A stretch of DNA of 64,000 nucleotides from Actinomadura latina NBRC 106108 (lineage in GTDB: Bacteria > Actinomycetota > Actinomycetes > Streptosporangiales > Streptosporangiaceae). Both the position numbers and the translations under genes were made by a program. The stretch is from the NCBI RefSeq assembly GCF_001552195.1, contig NZ_BCQS01000020.1:62001-126000 (forward strand), given 5' to 3'. Under the pieces are notes generated by a model, which saw nothing but the letters and a program-made list of their open reading frames with translations, had not been told where the DNA came from and ran no database searches. Of this stretch, positions 16,683-25,600 are shown in pieces (within the stretch, counting starts at the first letter, position 1; each line of letters opens with the position of its first letter).

Positions 16683-17840
16683 TCAGGGTTTGTCGCTGCC
16701 GACGATCCACATCGCGAAGAACTGGGCGCCGCCGCCGTAGGCGTGGCCGAGCGCGCGGCGCGCGCCGTCCACCTGGTGGTCGCCGGCCCGCCCCCGCACC
16801 TGCAGCGCCGCCTCGGCGAACCGGATCATCCCGGACGCGCCGATCGGGTTGGACGACAGCACGCCGCCGGACGGGTTCCACGGGATGTCGCCGTCGAACG
16901 CCGTCGCGCCCGCCTCGGTGAGCTTCCAGCCCTCGCTCTCGCCGCAGAACCCGAGGTTCTCCAGCCACATCGGCTCGTACCAGGAGAACGGGACGTACAC
17001 CTCGGCGCAGTCCAGTTCGCGGCGCGGGTCGGTGATGCCGGCCTGCCGGTACACGGCCGCCGCCGCGTCCTTACCGCCCTGCGGGCTCACGGTGTCGCGG
17101 CCCGCGAACTGCATCGGCTCGGAGCGCATCGAGGTGCCGTGCACCCACGCGGGGCTGTTCGGCGCCTTCTTGGCCGCGTCCTCGGACGCCAGCACCATCG
17201 CGCACGCGCCGTCCGACGACGGGCACGTCTCCAGGTACCGGATCGGCTCCCACAGCATCGGCGTCGACTCGACCATCTCGCGGGAGATGCCGGGGATCTT
17301 CAGGTGCGCGTACGGGTTCCGCAGCGCGTTCTGCCGGTCCTTGACCGCGACGAGCGTCCCGATGTGGTCGGGTGCGCCGGACCGGGCCATGTAGGCGCGG
17401 ATGTGCGGCGCGAAGTAGCCGCCCGCCCCGACGACGAGGGACGTGGTGAACGGGCCGTTCACCGTCAGCGCCCACGTCGCGTTCGACTCCGACTGCTTCT
17501 CCCACGCGATCGTGAGGACCCGCTCGTGGACGCCGGACTGGATCAGGTTCGCCGCGACGATCGCCGTGGACCCGCCGACCGAGCCGGCCGTGTGCACCCG
17601 CATCATCGGCTTGCCGGTCGCGCCGATCGCGTCCGCCAGGAAGATCTCCGGCATCACGACGCCCTCGAACAGGTCGGGCGCCTTGCCGACGACGACGGCG
17701 TCGATGTCCTTCCAGGTCAGCCCGGCGTCGTCGAGGGCGCGGCGGGCCGCCTCGCGGAGCAGGCCCGCCATCGACACGTCCAGCCGCTTGGTCTTGTACT
17801 CGGTCTGCCCGATGCCGATGACCGCGCAGGATTTAGCCAT
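16683..17840 (-). CDS. ltp3: Ltp3-like thiolase-fold protein (Rv3523 type)
   Basis: A 385-residue thiolase fold. At the nucleophile position it reads VHTAGSVGGS (82-91), without cysteine. The C-terminal NPSGGVLSSNPIGASGMIRF and HAYGGGAQFFAMWIV segments keep the fold motifs. It lies after Ltp4 and the tandem DUF35 protein, in the same order as Rv3521-Rv3522-Rv3523 of the mycobacterial cholesterol region. The start at ATG 17840 overlaps the ltp4 stop by 8 nt, and GGGAGAG precedes it. The chemistry is probably carbon-carbon cleavage of a side-chain CoA ester with Ltp4, not ordinary thiolysis; this is inference. Confidence 0.8.
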   Translation of the reverse strand: MAKSCAVIGIGQTEYKTKRLDVSMAGLLREAARRALDDAGLTWKDIDAVVVGKAPDLFEGVVMPEIFLADAIGATGKPMMRVHTAGSVGGSTAIVAANLIQSGVHERVLTIAWEKQSESNATWALTVNGPFTTSLVVGAGGYFAPHIRAYMARSGAPDHIGTLVAVKDRQNALRNPYAHLKIPGISREMVESTPMLWEPIRYLETCPSSDGACAMVLASEDAAKKAPNSPAWVHGTSMRSEPMQFAGRDTVSPQGGKDAAAAVYRQAGITDPRRELDCAEVYVPFSWYEPMWLENLGFCGESEGWKLTEAGATAFDGDIPWNPSGGVLSSNPIGASGMIRFAEAALQVRGRAGDHQVDGARRALGHAYGGGAQFFAMWIVGSDKP

Positions 17841-18873
17841 GGTTCTTCTCTCCCGACAGCACGCAGACGAGGTTCTGCTGGAGGCAGGGGCCGGACGCGG
17901 CGTGCCCGAGCGTCCGCGACGCCGTCCCGTCGTGGATGCGGGACGCGGCCTCGCCGATGCGGATGAGGCCCGCCGCCATCACCGGGTTCGCCGACAGCGC
18001 CCCGCCGGACGGGTTGACGGTCACGCCGTCGGCCAGGCCGAGTGCCTCGCGCAGGATCAGCTCCTCATGGCTGAACTGCGCGTGCAGCTCCGCGACCTCG
18101 ATCCCGGTCGCGCCGGCCTTCTCCCCCGCGATGCGGGCGGCCTCCGAGCGGGTCAGGTCGCGCACGCCGAGCGCGTGCGGCTCGGTGCGGTGGTCGATGC
18201 CGGCGATCCACGCGGGCCGCTCGCACAGCTCGCGGGCCGTGTCGCCGGCCGCGAGGACGATCGCCGCCGCGCCGTCGGTGACGGGCGCGACGTCGTAGGG
18301 GCGCAGCGGCGCCACGTCGTACTCGTCGCCTTCGGGGTCCGGCAGGTGCAGCGCGAACGGGTTGTCGCGGCCGGACGCCCGGGACCGCGCCGCAACCGCG
18401 CGCAGGTCGTCCTCCTTCGCGCCCGACTTCTCCATGTAGGCGCGGGCCTGCATGGCGGCCATCGACACCTGGTCGACGCCGAGCGGCGCCAGGTGGTACG
18501 GGTCGAGCTGCTGGCTCATGATCGCGCGGAGGTCGCCCTGGGACGACTTGCCGAACCCGAACACCAGCGCGGTGTCGATCTCGCCGATCTGGAGCTTCAC
18601 CCACGCCTCGTACAGCGCCCACGCGCCGTCCATCTCGACGTGGCTCTCGGCGATCGGCGGCCACGCGCCCAGCGTGTCGAGCGCGGACACGAAGGCGAAC
18701 GGCGCACCCTGCAGGTAGTCGCACGAGCCCGAGCAGGTGAAGCCGAACCGGGACAGCCCCGTCCGCTCCTTGATCTCGGTGATGACCGGGAGGACCATCT
18801 CGGTCTCCGCGATCCCCTGGTCCTCGGCGCTGTGCCGGGTCTGTGCGAACGCGACGACGGCGACATCACGCAT
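17833..18873 (-). CDS. ltp4: Ltp4-like thiolase-fold protein (Rv3522 type)
   Basis: A 346-residue, shortened thiolase fold starting MRDVAVVAFAQTRHS. The active-site region is GFTCSGSCDYLQG (44-56), not the usual CxSG-S-AL motif. NPSGGALSANPVMAAGLIRI is retained near the C-terminus. The start ATG overlaps the DUF35 stop (TAATG). Its neighbour order matches Rv3522. It probably forms a hetero-complex with Ltp3 and the DUF35 protein. Confidence 0.8.
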   Translation of the reverse strand: MRDVAVVAFAQTRHSAEDQGIAETEMVLPVITEIKERTGLSRFGFTCSGSCDYLQGAPFAFVSALDTLGAWPPIAESHVEMDGAWALYEAWVKLQIGEIDTALVFGFGKSSQGDLRAIMSQQLDPYHLAPLGVDQVSMAAMQARAYMEKSGAKEDDLRAVAARSRASGRDNPFALHLPDPEGDEYDVAPLRPYDVAPVTDGAAAIVLAAGDTARELCERPAWIAGIDHRTEPHALGVRDLTRSEAARIAGEKAGATGIEVAELHAQFSHEELILREALGLADGVTVNPSGGALSANPVMAAGLIRIGEAASRIHDGTASRTLGHAASGPCLQQNLVCVLSGEKNHG

Positions 18874-19820
18874 TACATGAAGTCCTTGATCTCTTCGAAG
18901 GGGACGTCGGGCTCGTCGATGGGCTCGAACCACTTGATGTTGGCCATCGACCGGGTCCACTCCTCGCGCGGCCGCCACGCCGCCTTCACCCGCATGCCCA
19001 TCCGGACCTGGTCGGCCGGGATGCCCGCGACGAGCGTCAGCATCGTCAGGCCGGCGCCGTCCAGCAGGACGTAGCCGGACACGAACGGCACCTCCGGCGC
19101 GCGCGGGTCCGGGATGTTGTTGACCGCGAAGGTGGTGACGGTGCCGGTGTCGGGCAGCTCCACCTCCTCGGTCGTGGGCACGCCGTCGCGCGGGCAGAAC
19201 CCCTTCATCGGCACGATGACCTTCTCGCACACCGGGCAGCGGTGCCCGGTGATCCGGCCCTCGGAGATCCCCTCCAGGAACCGGCCGAGCGCCCGGCCGC
19301 CCTTCAGCCGGTACTCCAGCCCGGCCTGCGGGTTGATCATGGTGACCTCGGGCAGGAAGCACTCGATGTCGCCGATCGTCCCGGTCCGCTCCGCGCGGTA
19401 CTTCGGCCGCACCCGCATCCCGGTCTTCAGGAACTTCGGCGGCTTCGCGCCCGCCTCGAAGACGCCGAGGTCGAGCGCGTGCAGCAGCGCGGTGTCGGCG
19501 CCGTCCGGGCGGATCAGCGCCCACGCGAACGGGCGGTCGAACGGATGCTCCTTGGCCGGGCGCGGCACCCACGACCAGGTCGTGACGGTGCCGGCGGGGC
19601 CGACCTCGACGAACTCGCCGGTGACGTCCTCGCCGGTCTCGGGGTCGCACTCCTGCGGCGGGACGAGCACCCTGCCGCCCGCCGTGCGGACGCCGACCAT
19701 CCGGCCGTCGCGCAGCTCGCTCAGGAAGCGCCCGATCACCGGGCCGACCGAGCGGGTGTAGCCGCCGGGGAACGCGACGAGGTGGTTCGGGGCGTCGGGC
19801 GGCGCGGTGTCAGATGGCAC
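18873..19820 (-). CDS. Tandem DUF35 OB-fold protein (Rv3521-like)
   Basis: 315 residues with two DUF35 units. The first (about 25-145) has lost its zinc cysteines. The second (about 175-300) has CPVC at 195-198 and a further Cys209, then the OB strand TVTTFAVNNIPDPRAP. The length and order before Ltp4/Ltp3 fit Rv3521. It overlaps the upstream acyl-CoA ligase gene by 11 nt and Ltp4 by one base, implying coupled translation. The expected role is scaffold for the two Ltp proteins, as ChsH2's DUF35 domain is for Ltp2. Confidence 0.8.
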   Translation of the reverse strand: MPSDTAPPDAPNHLVAFPGGYTRSVGPVIGRFLSELRDGRMVGVRTAGGRVLVPPQECDPETGEDVTGEFVEVGPAGTVTTWSWVPRPAKEHPFDRPFAWALIRPDGADTALLHALDLGVFEAGAKPPKFLKTGMRVRPKYRAERTGTIGDIECFLPEVTMINPQAGLEYRLKGGRALGRFLEGISEGRITGHRCPVCEKVIVPMKGFCPRDGVPTTEEVELPDTGTVTTFAVNNIPDPRAPEVPFVSGYVLLDGAGLTMLTLVAGIPADQVRMGMRVKAAWRPREEWTRSMANIKWFEPIDEPDVPFEEIKDFM

Positions 19821-21369
19821 TGTCGCGGTCCTTCCAGTACGGGTCCCGCAGCTTGCGTTTGAGGAGCTTGCCGTTGGGCTCGCGCGGCATCGTCTCGATG
19901 AAGTCGACGGTCCTCGGCCACTTCATCTTGGCGAGCCGGCCTTCCAGCGACGCGAGGATCTCGGCGGCGAGCTCGTCGCCGGGGGCGACGCCCTCGGCGG
20001 GCTCCACGACGGCCTTGATCTGCTCGCCCCACTCCTCGTCCGGGATGCCGAACACGGCGACGTCCCCGACCTTCGGATGCAGGATGATCTCGTTCTCGAT
20101 CTCGGCCGGGTAGATGTTCGCGCCGCCCGAGATGATCATGTCGGCCTTGCGGTCGGACAGGAACAGGAACCCGTCCTCGGTGAGGTAGCCGATGTCCCCG
20201 ACGGTGAAGAAGTCCTTGAGGCGGTTCTTCTCCGTCTTCTCCTTGTCGCCCTTGTACTCGAACTCGACACCGGCCATCTTCATGTAGATCGTGCCGTGCG
20301 TCCCGGTGGGGACGGGCTCGCCGTCGTCATCGACGATCAGCAGCTCGCTGATCGGCCAGGCGTTGCCGACCGTGCCGGGGTGCGCGCGCCAGTCGGCGGG
20401 GCTCGCGATCGTCCCGCCGCCCTCGGTGGCCGCGTAGTACTCCCAGATGCAGTCGCCCCACCAGTCGAGCATCTGCTGCTTGATCGGCACCGGGCAGGGC
20501 GCGGCCGCGTGGATCGCCCACTTCATGCTCGACACGTCGTACCGGGACCGGACGTCCTCGGGCAGGGACAGCAGCCGCTTGAAGTGCGTCGGCACCATGT
20601 GGGTGTTGCTCACGCGGTGTTCTTGGATCACTCTGAGGGTGTCTTCGGCGTCCCACTTGTCCATGTAGACGAGCGTGTGGCCCATCTGCAGGGCGGTGCC
20701 GCCGAACTGGGTGACGGCCGTGTGGTAGTTCGGCGAGGTGATCAGATGGGCCTGGTGCTCGCCCCCCGCGGGGATCCCCGGCGGGATGCCGAACATGCCG
20801 AGCAGGAACGTCATCAGCTCGGCGCTGTCGTCGGGGTCGATCCCCATCAGGGCCCGCTTGACGCCCTTCGGTCGTCCCGTCGTCCCGGACGTGTAGTGCA
20901 TCGTGGCGCCGTTGCTGCGGTCGTCCGGCAGCGTGTCGGGCTGCCCCTCGACGAGTTCGGCGAGCGGGCGGAAGCCCTCGACGTCCCCGAACGCGAACCG
21001 GCGGTGCGCCTCGATCTCCGCACCGGCCGGCACGCCCTCCCTGGCGTACCGCTCGTGGACGAAGAAGGCCTTGGCATCGCTGTCGGCGACGATGTAGCCG
21101 ATCTCCGGGCCCGTCAGGTGCCAGTTGATCGGCGTGTAGTACCAGCCGGCCTGCAGCGCCGCCAGGTACAGCACGAGACCCTCGACGCCGTTCGGGACGA
21201 GCCCGCAGATGCCGTCGCCCTTCTCCAGCCCCAGCGCGCGCAGCCCGTGCACGAGCCGGTTCGAGCGGGCCAGCAGGTCGCCCGCGGCGTGCTTCGTCCC
21301 GTCCGGATCGACGCACGCGACCCACTCCGGATCAGCCTGCGCCAATCGCCAAAAGCCCAATGACCCCAT
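19810..21369 (-). CDS. Acyl-CoA synthetase (FadD4-like)
   Basis: A 519-residue ANL enzyme. The P-loop YTSGTTGRPKGVKR is at 159-172. Motif A8 reads SDRKADMIISGGANIYPAEI, and the C-terminal Lys is in EPNGKLLKRKLRD. It is the first gene of the operon ending in fadD19, starting at ATG 21369 with GGGGAG 5 nt upstream. It is divergent from echA19; the 154-bp gap carries two degenerate KstR-like dyads. The sequence is nearer FadD4 than FadD17/FadD19. The substrate may be a sterol side-chain or ring-derived acid. Confidence 0.8.
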   Translation of the reverse strand: MGSLGFWRLAQADPEWVACVDPDGTKHAAGDLLARSNRLVHGLRALGLEKGDGICGLVPNGVEGLVLYLAALQAGWYYTPINWHLTGPEIGYIVADSDAKAFFVHERYAREGVPAGAEIEAHRRFAFGDVEGFRPLAELVEGQPDTLPDDRSNGATMHYTSGTTGRPKGVKRALMGIDPDDSAELMTFLLGMFGIPPGIPAGGEHQAHLITSPNYHTAVTQFGGTALQMGHTLVYMDKWDAEDTLRVIQEHRVSNTHMVPTHFKRLLSLPEDVRSRYDVSSMKWAIHAAAPCPVPIKQQMLDWWGDCIWEYYAATEGGGTIASPADWRAHPGTVGNAWPISELLIVDDDGEPVPTGTHGTIYMKMAGVEFEYKGDKEKTEKNRLKDFFTVGDIGYLTEDGFLFLSDRKADMIISGGANIYPAEIENEIILHPKVGDVAVFGIPDEEWGEQIKAVVEPAEGVAPGDELAAEILASLEGRLAKMKWPRTVDFIETMPREPNGKLLKRKLRDPYWKDRDSAI

Positions 21370-21429
21370 CGGAACTCCCCTAAGTGATCACGGTGAGCAC
21401 CGTCACATGGCGGCACTCGGCGATGAAAG

Positions 21430-21502
21430 TAGATCACGTTCTCGTTTTGCAGTTCAACCCCTACCGGCCAGGCACCTGCTTAACTAGAATCTGTTCTCGT
21501 TT
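21430..21502. promoter_or_regulatory. Two degenerate KstR-like dyads with GTTCTCGTTT repeats
   Basis: TAGATCACGTTCTC (21430-21443) and TAGAATCTGTTCTC (21485-21498) each differ from TNNAACNNGTTNNA at two fixed positions. Both run into the same decamer GTTCTCGTTT (21438-21447 and 21493-21502). They lie between the divergent fadD operon and echA19. Confidence 0.4.
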
Positions 21503-21523
21503 AACACTTGAGCTGGAGGAACC

Positions 21524-22336
21524 ATGGCGGAACGGCTGCCGATCAGCACCGAGCACTGCATCGTCGAGCGCGACGGCCACGTCGTCATCGTCACGATGAA
21601 CCGGCCCGAGGCGCGCAACGCGCTCAGCTCGTCCATGCTGGTGGGCCTCGCCGACGCCTGGGCCTACATGTCGGACACGCCCGAAATCCGGGCCGGCATC
21701 CTCAGCGGCGCCGACGGGACGTTCTGCGCCGGCGCCGACCTGAAGGCCATGGGGCAGACGCCGTCGGACCCGCGCGTCCAGGAGCGGATGGCGCAGATCC
21801 CGAACTTCCACTGGAAGGGCCTGCTGCGCGAGGGCCAGCCGACCAAGCCGCTGATCTGCGCCATCGAGGGGTACGCGGTCGCCGGCGGCACCGAACTCCT
21901 GGTCGGCACCGACCTGCGCGTCGTCGCCGAGGACGCCACCCTCGGCCTGTACGAGGCGAAGCGCGGCCTGTTCCCGATGGGCGGCTCCGCGATCCGGCTG
22001 CCCCGCCAGATCGGCTACGCCAACGCGATGGACATCCTGCTCACCGCCCGCTCGGTGACCCCGCAGGAGGCCCTGGCCATGGGCCTGATCAACAAGGTCG
22101 TCCCGGCCGGCACCGCCCTCGCCGCCGCCCGCGAACTCGCCGACCAGATCGCCGAATGCGGCCCGCTCGCCGTGCAGGGCATCCTGCGCACCTACCGCGA
22201 GACCGCGCACCTCCCGGAGGAGGAGGCCCTCAAGATCTCCGACGAGATCGGCTGGCCCGTCATCGGCTCCGAGGACGCCAAGGAGGGCTCCCGAGCCTTC
22301 AAGGAGAAGCGCCCCGCCGTCTACCACGGCAAATAA
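21524..22336 (+). CDS. echA19: Enoyl-CoA hydratase EchA19-like
   Basis: A 270-residue crotonase. The oxyanion-hole segment FCAGADLK is at 67-74, and the catalytic pair Glu124 (AGGTELLVGTD) and Glu144 (LYEAKRGLFPMGGSA) is present. The C-terminus EDAKEGSRAFKEKRPA closely follows M. tuberculosis EchA19, which hydrates side-chain enoyl-CoA steroids. It is divergent from an acyl-CoA ligase, as echA19 is from fadD19 in Mycobacterium. The start at ATG 21524 follows CTGGAGGAACC. A stem-loop follows the stop. Confidence 0.85.
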   Translation: MAERLPISTEHCIVERDGHVVIVTMNRPEARNALSSSMLVGLADAWAYMSDTPEIRAGILSGADGTFCAGADLKAMGQTPSDPRVQERMAQIPNFHWKGLLREGQPTKPLICAIEGYAVAGGTELLVGTDLRVVAEDATLGLYEAKRGLFPMGGSAIRLPRQIGYANAMDILLTARSVTPQEALAMGLINKVVPAGTALAAARELADQIAECGPLAVQGILRTYRETAHLPEEEALKISDEIGWPVIGSEDAKEGSRAFKEKRPAVYHGK

Positions 22337-22367
22337 GACCCTCCACGCGAACCAGACGCCATCCGCG

Positions 22368-22397
22368 CAGCGCCGGCACTCCGCCGTACCGGCGCTG
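22368..22397 (+). terminator. Terminator after echA19
   Basis: CAGCGCCGG (22368-22376) and CCGGCGCTG (22389-22397) form a 9-bp perfect stem with a 12-nt loop, 31 nt after the stop. Confidence 0.55.
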
Positions 22398-22531
22398 TGC
22401 CGGCGCTGTGCTCCGTCGTGAAGGTCGCCGGTCGACGTGTTATCGGTCGTCCGTAATTCGGTCGGAGTTTGCGAGTTTTCCTGCGTGGCATCGCTGGGGA
22501 CGACACGAGCCACGGAAGGACTGAGCAGGCC

Positions 22532-22924
22532 ATGGCCTTGCAGATACGGCGCAAGCGGCCGGAGAGCATTGAGGAGACGCCCCGGCGACCGCTGTGGCGC
22601 CGGACGACGGACGACCCCGCCGCCAAGCGGAAGCCGCCGCGGTGGCGGCGCAGCAGGCCGAACCCGGTCAGCGCGATGATCATGGCGGCGGGCTGGGCCG
22701 CCGTGGCGATCCTCGCCCTCGGCATGCTGCTGGTGTGGGGCGACGCGAACCCCGGCAACTCCCTGGTGGACGCGACACTCGACGCGGGCCGCTGGCTCGC
22801 CACACCGTTCCACGACGCCTTCACCCGCACCGACCCCGACGAGCAGCTCTACATCAACTGGACGATCGCAGCCGTCGTCTACTACGTCATCGCCCGCGCC
22901 CTCTCCTGGATGACCAGGTTCTGA
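22532..22924 (+). CDS. Small basic membrane protein, two helices
   Basis: 130 residues. The first ~45 are strongly basic (RRKRPESIEETPRRPLWRR, RWRRSRPN), followed by a helix near 46-66 (SAMIMAAGWAAVAILALGML) and another near 108-127 (NWTIAAVVYYVIARALSW). I choose ATG 22532; longer starts add unsupported sequence. It is convergent with the IpdC-like gene across a 13-bp stem-loop. I do not recognise the family. Confidence 0.6.
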   Translation: MALQIRRKRPESIEETPRRPLWRRTTDDPAAKRKPPRWRRSRPNPVSAMIMAAGWAAVAILALGMLLVWGDANPGNSLVDATLDAGRWLATPFHDAFTRTDPDEQLYINWTIAAVVYYVIARALSWMTRF

Positions 22925-22950
22925 CCGCACCGCGGTCCCGCATGTGCGAG

Positions 22951-22989
22951 GGCCCCGGCCGGCGTCGGGGGGTGCCGCCGGCCGGGGCC
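22951..22989. terminator. Bidirectional stem-loop
   Basis: GGCCCCGGCCGGC (22951-22963) pairs perfectly with GCCGGCCGGGGCC (22977-22989). It lies between the convergent stops at 22924 and 23001. Confidence 0.75.
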
Positions 22990-23000
22990 TGTGGGGAAGG

Positions 23001-24110
23001 TCAGGCGTCGGTGATGGTGTTGAGGCGCTCGATCGCCTCGACGTACTCCTCGATCAGGTCGTAGACGACCTGGGCGGCCGGCTTGATCTGGTTCATCGAG
23101 CCGACGATCTGGCCGACCGGGAAGGTGACCAGCTCGCCGTCGCCGGACCGCTGGATGCGCGGCAGCGCGTCCGCGATCAGCATGAACTGCATGGGCATCG
23201 GCAGGTAGCCGGGCGAGTTCTCGCTCTCCCACGCCTCCGTCCACGCGGTCTTGAGGAAGCGCGCGGGCTTGCCCGTCCACGCCCGGGACCGGACGGTGTC
23301 GCGGGACGTGGCGTTGAGCAGCTTCGGCAGGGCCCGCTCGGGGGTGTCGGCCTCGTCGACGGTCAGCCAGATCGAGCCCGTCCAGACGCCGTCGGCGCCG
23401 AGCGCCATGCCCGCGGCCATCTGCCGGCCCCGGCCGATGCCGCCCGCGGCCAGCACGATGGTGTCCTCGCCGACCGCGTCCACCACCTCGGGGATCAGCA
23501 CCATCGTCGCCACGTCGCCGGTGTGGCCGCCGGCCTCGGTGCCCTGCGCGACAATGATGTCGACGCCCACCTCGACCTGCTTGCGGGCGTGCCGCGCGTT
23601 GGAGGCGAGGCCCGCGACCTTCACACCGTGCTCGTGCGCCTGCGCGACGACGTCCGCCGGGGGCGGGCCGAGCGCGTTGGCCAGCAGCGCGATCGGATGC
23701 TTGAGCGCCACCTCGACCTGCGGCCGGGCGGTGACGTCCGTCCAGCCGAGCAGCGCCTTGCCCGCCTTCTCGGACGGCGGGTCGACGCCGTGCTCGGCGA
23801 GCAGGCCCTCCAGGAACGTCTTGTGCTCGGCCGGGATCATGCCCTGCAGCTTGCCGAGCAGCTCCTCGGCGTCGCCCATGTCGGCGCCCTCGTACTTGGC
23901 GGGCATGACGACGTCCACGCCGTAGGGCTTGCCGCCGACGTTCTCGTCGAGCCACTTGAGCTCGAGTTCGAGCTCCTCGGGGGTGAAGTGCAGGGCGCCG
24001 AGGACGCCCATGCCGCCGGCGCGGCTCACTGCCGCGACCACGTCGCGGCAGTGACTGAACGCAAAGATCGGGTACTCGATGCCGAATAGTTCGGTGACTC
24101 GTGTCCGCAC
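23001..24110 (-). CDS. ipdC: Nitronate monooxygenase-family flavoprotein, IpdC-like
   Basis: A 369-residue FMN TIM barrel. It has IEYPIFAFSH at the N-terminus and the FMN-phosphate motifs QGTEAGGHTG (189-198) and AAGGIGRGRQ (221-230), then GADGVWTGS. The family includes IpdC (Rv3553), which acts on the steroid C/D-ring intermediate 5-OH-HIP-CoA. The true start is probably the GTG at 24110; the longer ORF to TTG 24146 would run into the KstR-like operator. The family is secure; the IpdC assignment rests on context and length. Confidence 0.75.
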   Translation of the reverse strand: MRTRVTELFGIEYPIFAFSHCRDVVAAVSRAGGMGVLGALHFTPEELELELKWLDENVGGKPYGVDVVMPAKYEGADMGDAEELLGKLQGMIPAEHKTFLEGLLAEHGVDPPSEKAGKALLGWTDVTARPQVEVALKHPIALLANALGPPPADVVAQAHEHGVKVAGLASNARHARKQVEVGVDIIVAQGTEAGGHTGDVATMVLIPEVVDAVGEDTIVLAAGGIGRGRQMAAGMALGADGVWTGSIWLTVDEADTPERALPKLLNATSRDTVRSRAWTGKPARFLKTAWTEAWESENSPGYLPMPMQFMLIADALPRIQRSGDGELVTFPVGQIVGSMNQIKPAAQVVYDLIEEYVEAIERLNTITDA

Positions 24111-24141
24111 AGCTTCGACCCTAAGCGCGCTCCCACAAAAC

Positions 24142-24155
24142 TGCAACAGGTTCTA
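24142..24155. promoter_or_regulatory. KstR-like operator TGCAACAGGTTCTA
   Basis: Matches TNNAACNNGTTNNA at all fixed positions, 32 nt upstream of the GTG start of the IpdC-like gene. A weaker relative (TAGAACGCGTATCA, one mismatch) lies at 24206-24219. Confidence 0.6.
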
Positions 24156-24241
24156 CTTACAAACCTCAGCACGGCCGCATGGAAAGGATCAACGTCCGAC
24201 CGGACTAGAACGCGTATCAGACGGGCCGGGCCCGGACGTGC

Positions 24242-24270
24242 GTACGGCCCGCGCGGTGCGCGGGCCGTAC
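24242..24270 (-). terminator. Terminator after the DUF3068 gene
   Basis: GTACGGCCCGCGC (24242-24254) and GCGCGGGCCGTAC (24258-24270) form a 13-bp stem with a 3-nt loop, directly beyond the minus-strand stop at 24283. Confidence 0.75.
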
Positions 24271-24282
24271 GGGTCCGGTGGG

Positions 24283-25467
24283 TCAGCGGCGTTTGGAGGG
24301 GCCGGCGGCCTTGCGCCGCTGGCGCTGGCTGCCGGGGGCCGGCCGGCGGGCAGGCGGAGCCGCGGCGGGGCCGGGTCGCGCGGCCGGGTCGGGCGGCGCG
24401 CCCGAGCCCGGTGGCGAGAGGGGGCCGGACGGCGCGCCCGGGTCGGCGGGCGGGGCCGGGGGCTTCGGCGGTCCGGCCGGGGTCATGTCGCCGAACTTGC
24501 CGTCCGCGCGGCGGGGCGCCTCGATGGGCGGCGGCTCGCGGCGGGCCAGGCCGAGGAAGCCGCCGACGAAGAGCAGGATCAGCCCGAAGAGGACCGCGCC
24601 GGCCGGGACGTAGCTGCGCACCAGGTCGATCTGCAGCGCGGTCTTGTCCGCCAGGTCGACCATGGCCGCCTGGTCCTTGTCGACGCTGACGAGGTCGGCC
24701 TGGGCGACGATCATCTTGCCCTTGCCGTCCGCCGTCTGGACGGTGCTGCGGATGTTCTTGCGGTGCTTCACCGGGATGCCGGTGCGCGGGTCGACCCAGA
24801 CGGTGTTGTAGGCCTCGGTGTAGCGGTCCACCTTCTGGTTCCCGGCGTCCTCCGGCAGGCCCAGCATTTTGGCCGGCAGCTTGGTGTCGAGCGCGGCCGT
24901 CTTCGTCAGCGGGATCGTCTGGGTGAACCGGTAGGTCGTGAGCCCGTGGACCTTCTCCACCGCGCCGAACTGCATCGGCGCCGCCTGCTTCGTCGTCATG
25001 TCGAAGAACGGGTAGTCGCGCTTCTGCACGTCCGCGAGCGGGAACAGCAGCCCGTAGCCGGACATCCGGACGGTGTTGTCCCCGTCGACGTTGACGCCGC
25101 AGCAGTTGACCAGCCTGGCCGTCCGGCGGTCGAAGGCGATGCGGTAGCCCTGGATCTGGACGGGCTGGTCCGGCTTCGCCTGGTCGTAGATGTTGGTCGT
25201 GGAGTCCCAGACCGCGATGTCGTTGTCGCCCTCGTTGGCGCGGACGTCACCGCGGACGGTGTTCTTGGCCAGCAGGGTGACGCCGGTCTTCGTCTTCAGG
25301 TCCGCCTGGTCGAAGTACGTGGAGTTCTTCGACTCGAGCAGCGTCACCTGGTACCGGTTCAGCGGCGCCACGACCACCTGGTCGGCCACATAGAAGCGGA
25401 CCAGCGGCGCGAGCGCCAGGAAGAAGGCACCGAGGCCGATCAGGACCAGGCCGACCGGTCGCCGCAT
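24283..25467 (-). CDS. DUF3068 membrane-anchored protein (Rv0227c-like)
   Basis: 394 residues. An N-terminal helix (about 5-27) is followed by a large extracytoplasmic domain to ~280 containing YRFTQTIPLTKT and NTVWVDPRTGIPVKHRKN. A second helix (about 288-312) and a long Pro-rich cytoplasmic tail complete it. This is the DUF3068/PorA-like layout seen in Rv0227c. In Mycobacterium the gene lies beside the same methyltransferase, glycosyltransferase and acyltransferase types found here. It is minus strand, divergent from the MFS gene. An envelope function is likely; the mechanism is unknown. Confidence 0.85.
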   Translation of the reverse strand: MRRPVGLVLIGLGAFFLALAPLVRFYVADQVVVAPLNRYQVTLLESKNSTYFDQADLKTKTGVTLLAKNTVRGDVRANEGDNDIAVWDSTTNIYDQAKPDQPVQIQGYRIAFDRRTARLVNCCGVNVDGDNTVRMSGYGLLFPLADVQKRDYPFFDMTTKQAAPMQFGAVEKVHGLTTYRFTQTIPLTKTAALDTKLPAKMLGLPEDAGNQKVDRYTEAYNTVWVDPRTGIPVKHRKNIRSTVQTADGKGKMIVAQADLVSVDKDQAAMVDLADKTALQIDLVRSYVPAGAVLFGLILLFVGGFLGLARREPPPIEAPRRADGKFGDMTPAGPPKPPAPPADPGAPSGPLSPPGSGAPPDPAARPGPAAAPPARRPAPGSQRQRRKAAGPSKRR

Positions 25468-25600
25468 GTAAACCTCCGGGGGCTGCCGTCGTCAACTCAA
25501 CGGCCGAGGGGCCGGGTCCGGCATGTCCGAGTTACCCTACAGGACCTCTCAAACCGCCAGTCCAATAAGAGTAGGCGCCGACCTCCGCGGAAAGGACACC

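Noticed and set aside
24206..24219. TAGAACGCGTATCA as an independent KstR site
   Set aside because: One fixed base is wrong and it is farther from the start; kept only as a weak companion of 24142-24155.
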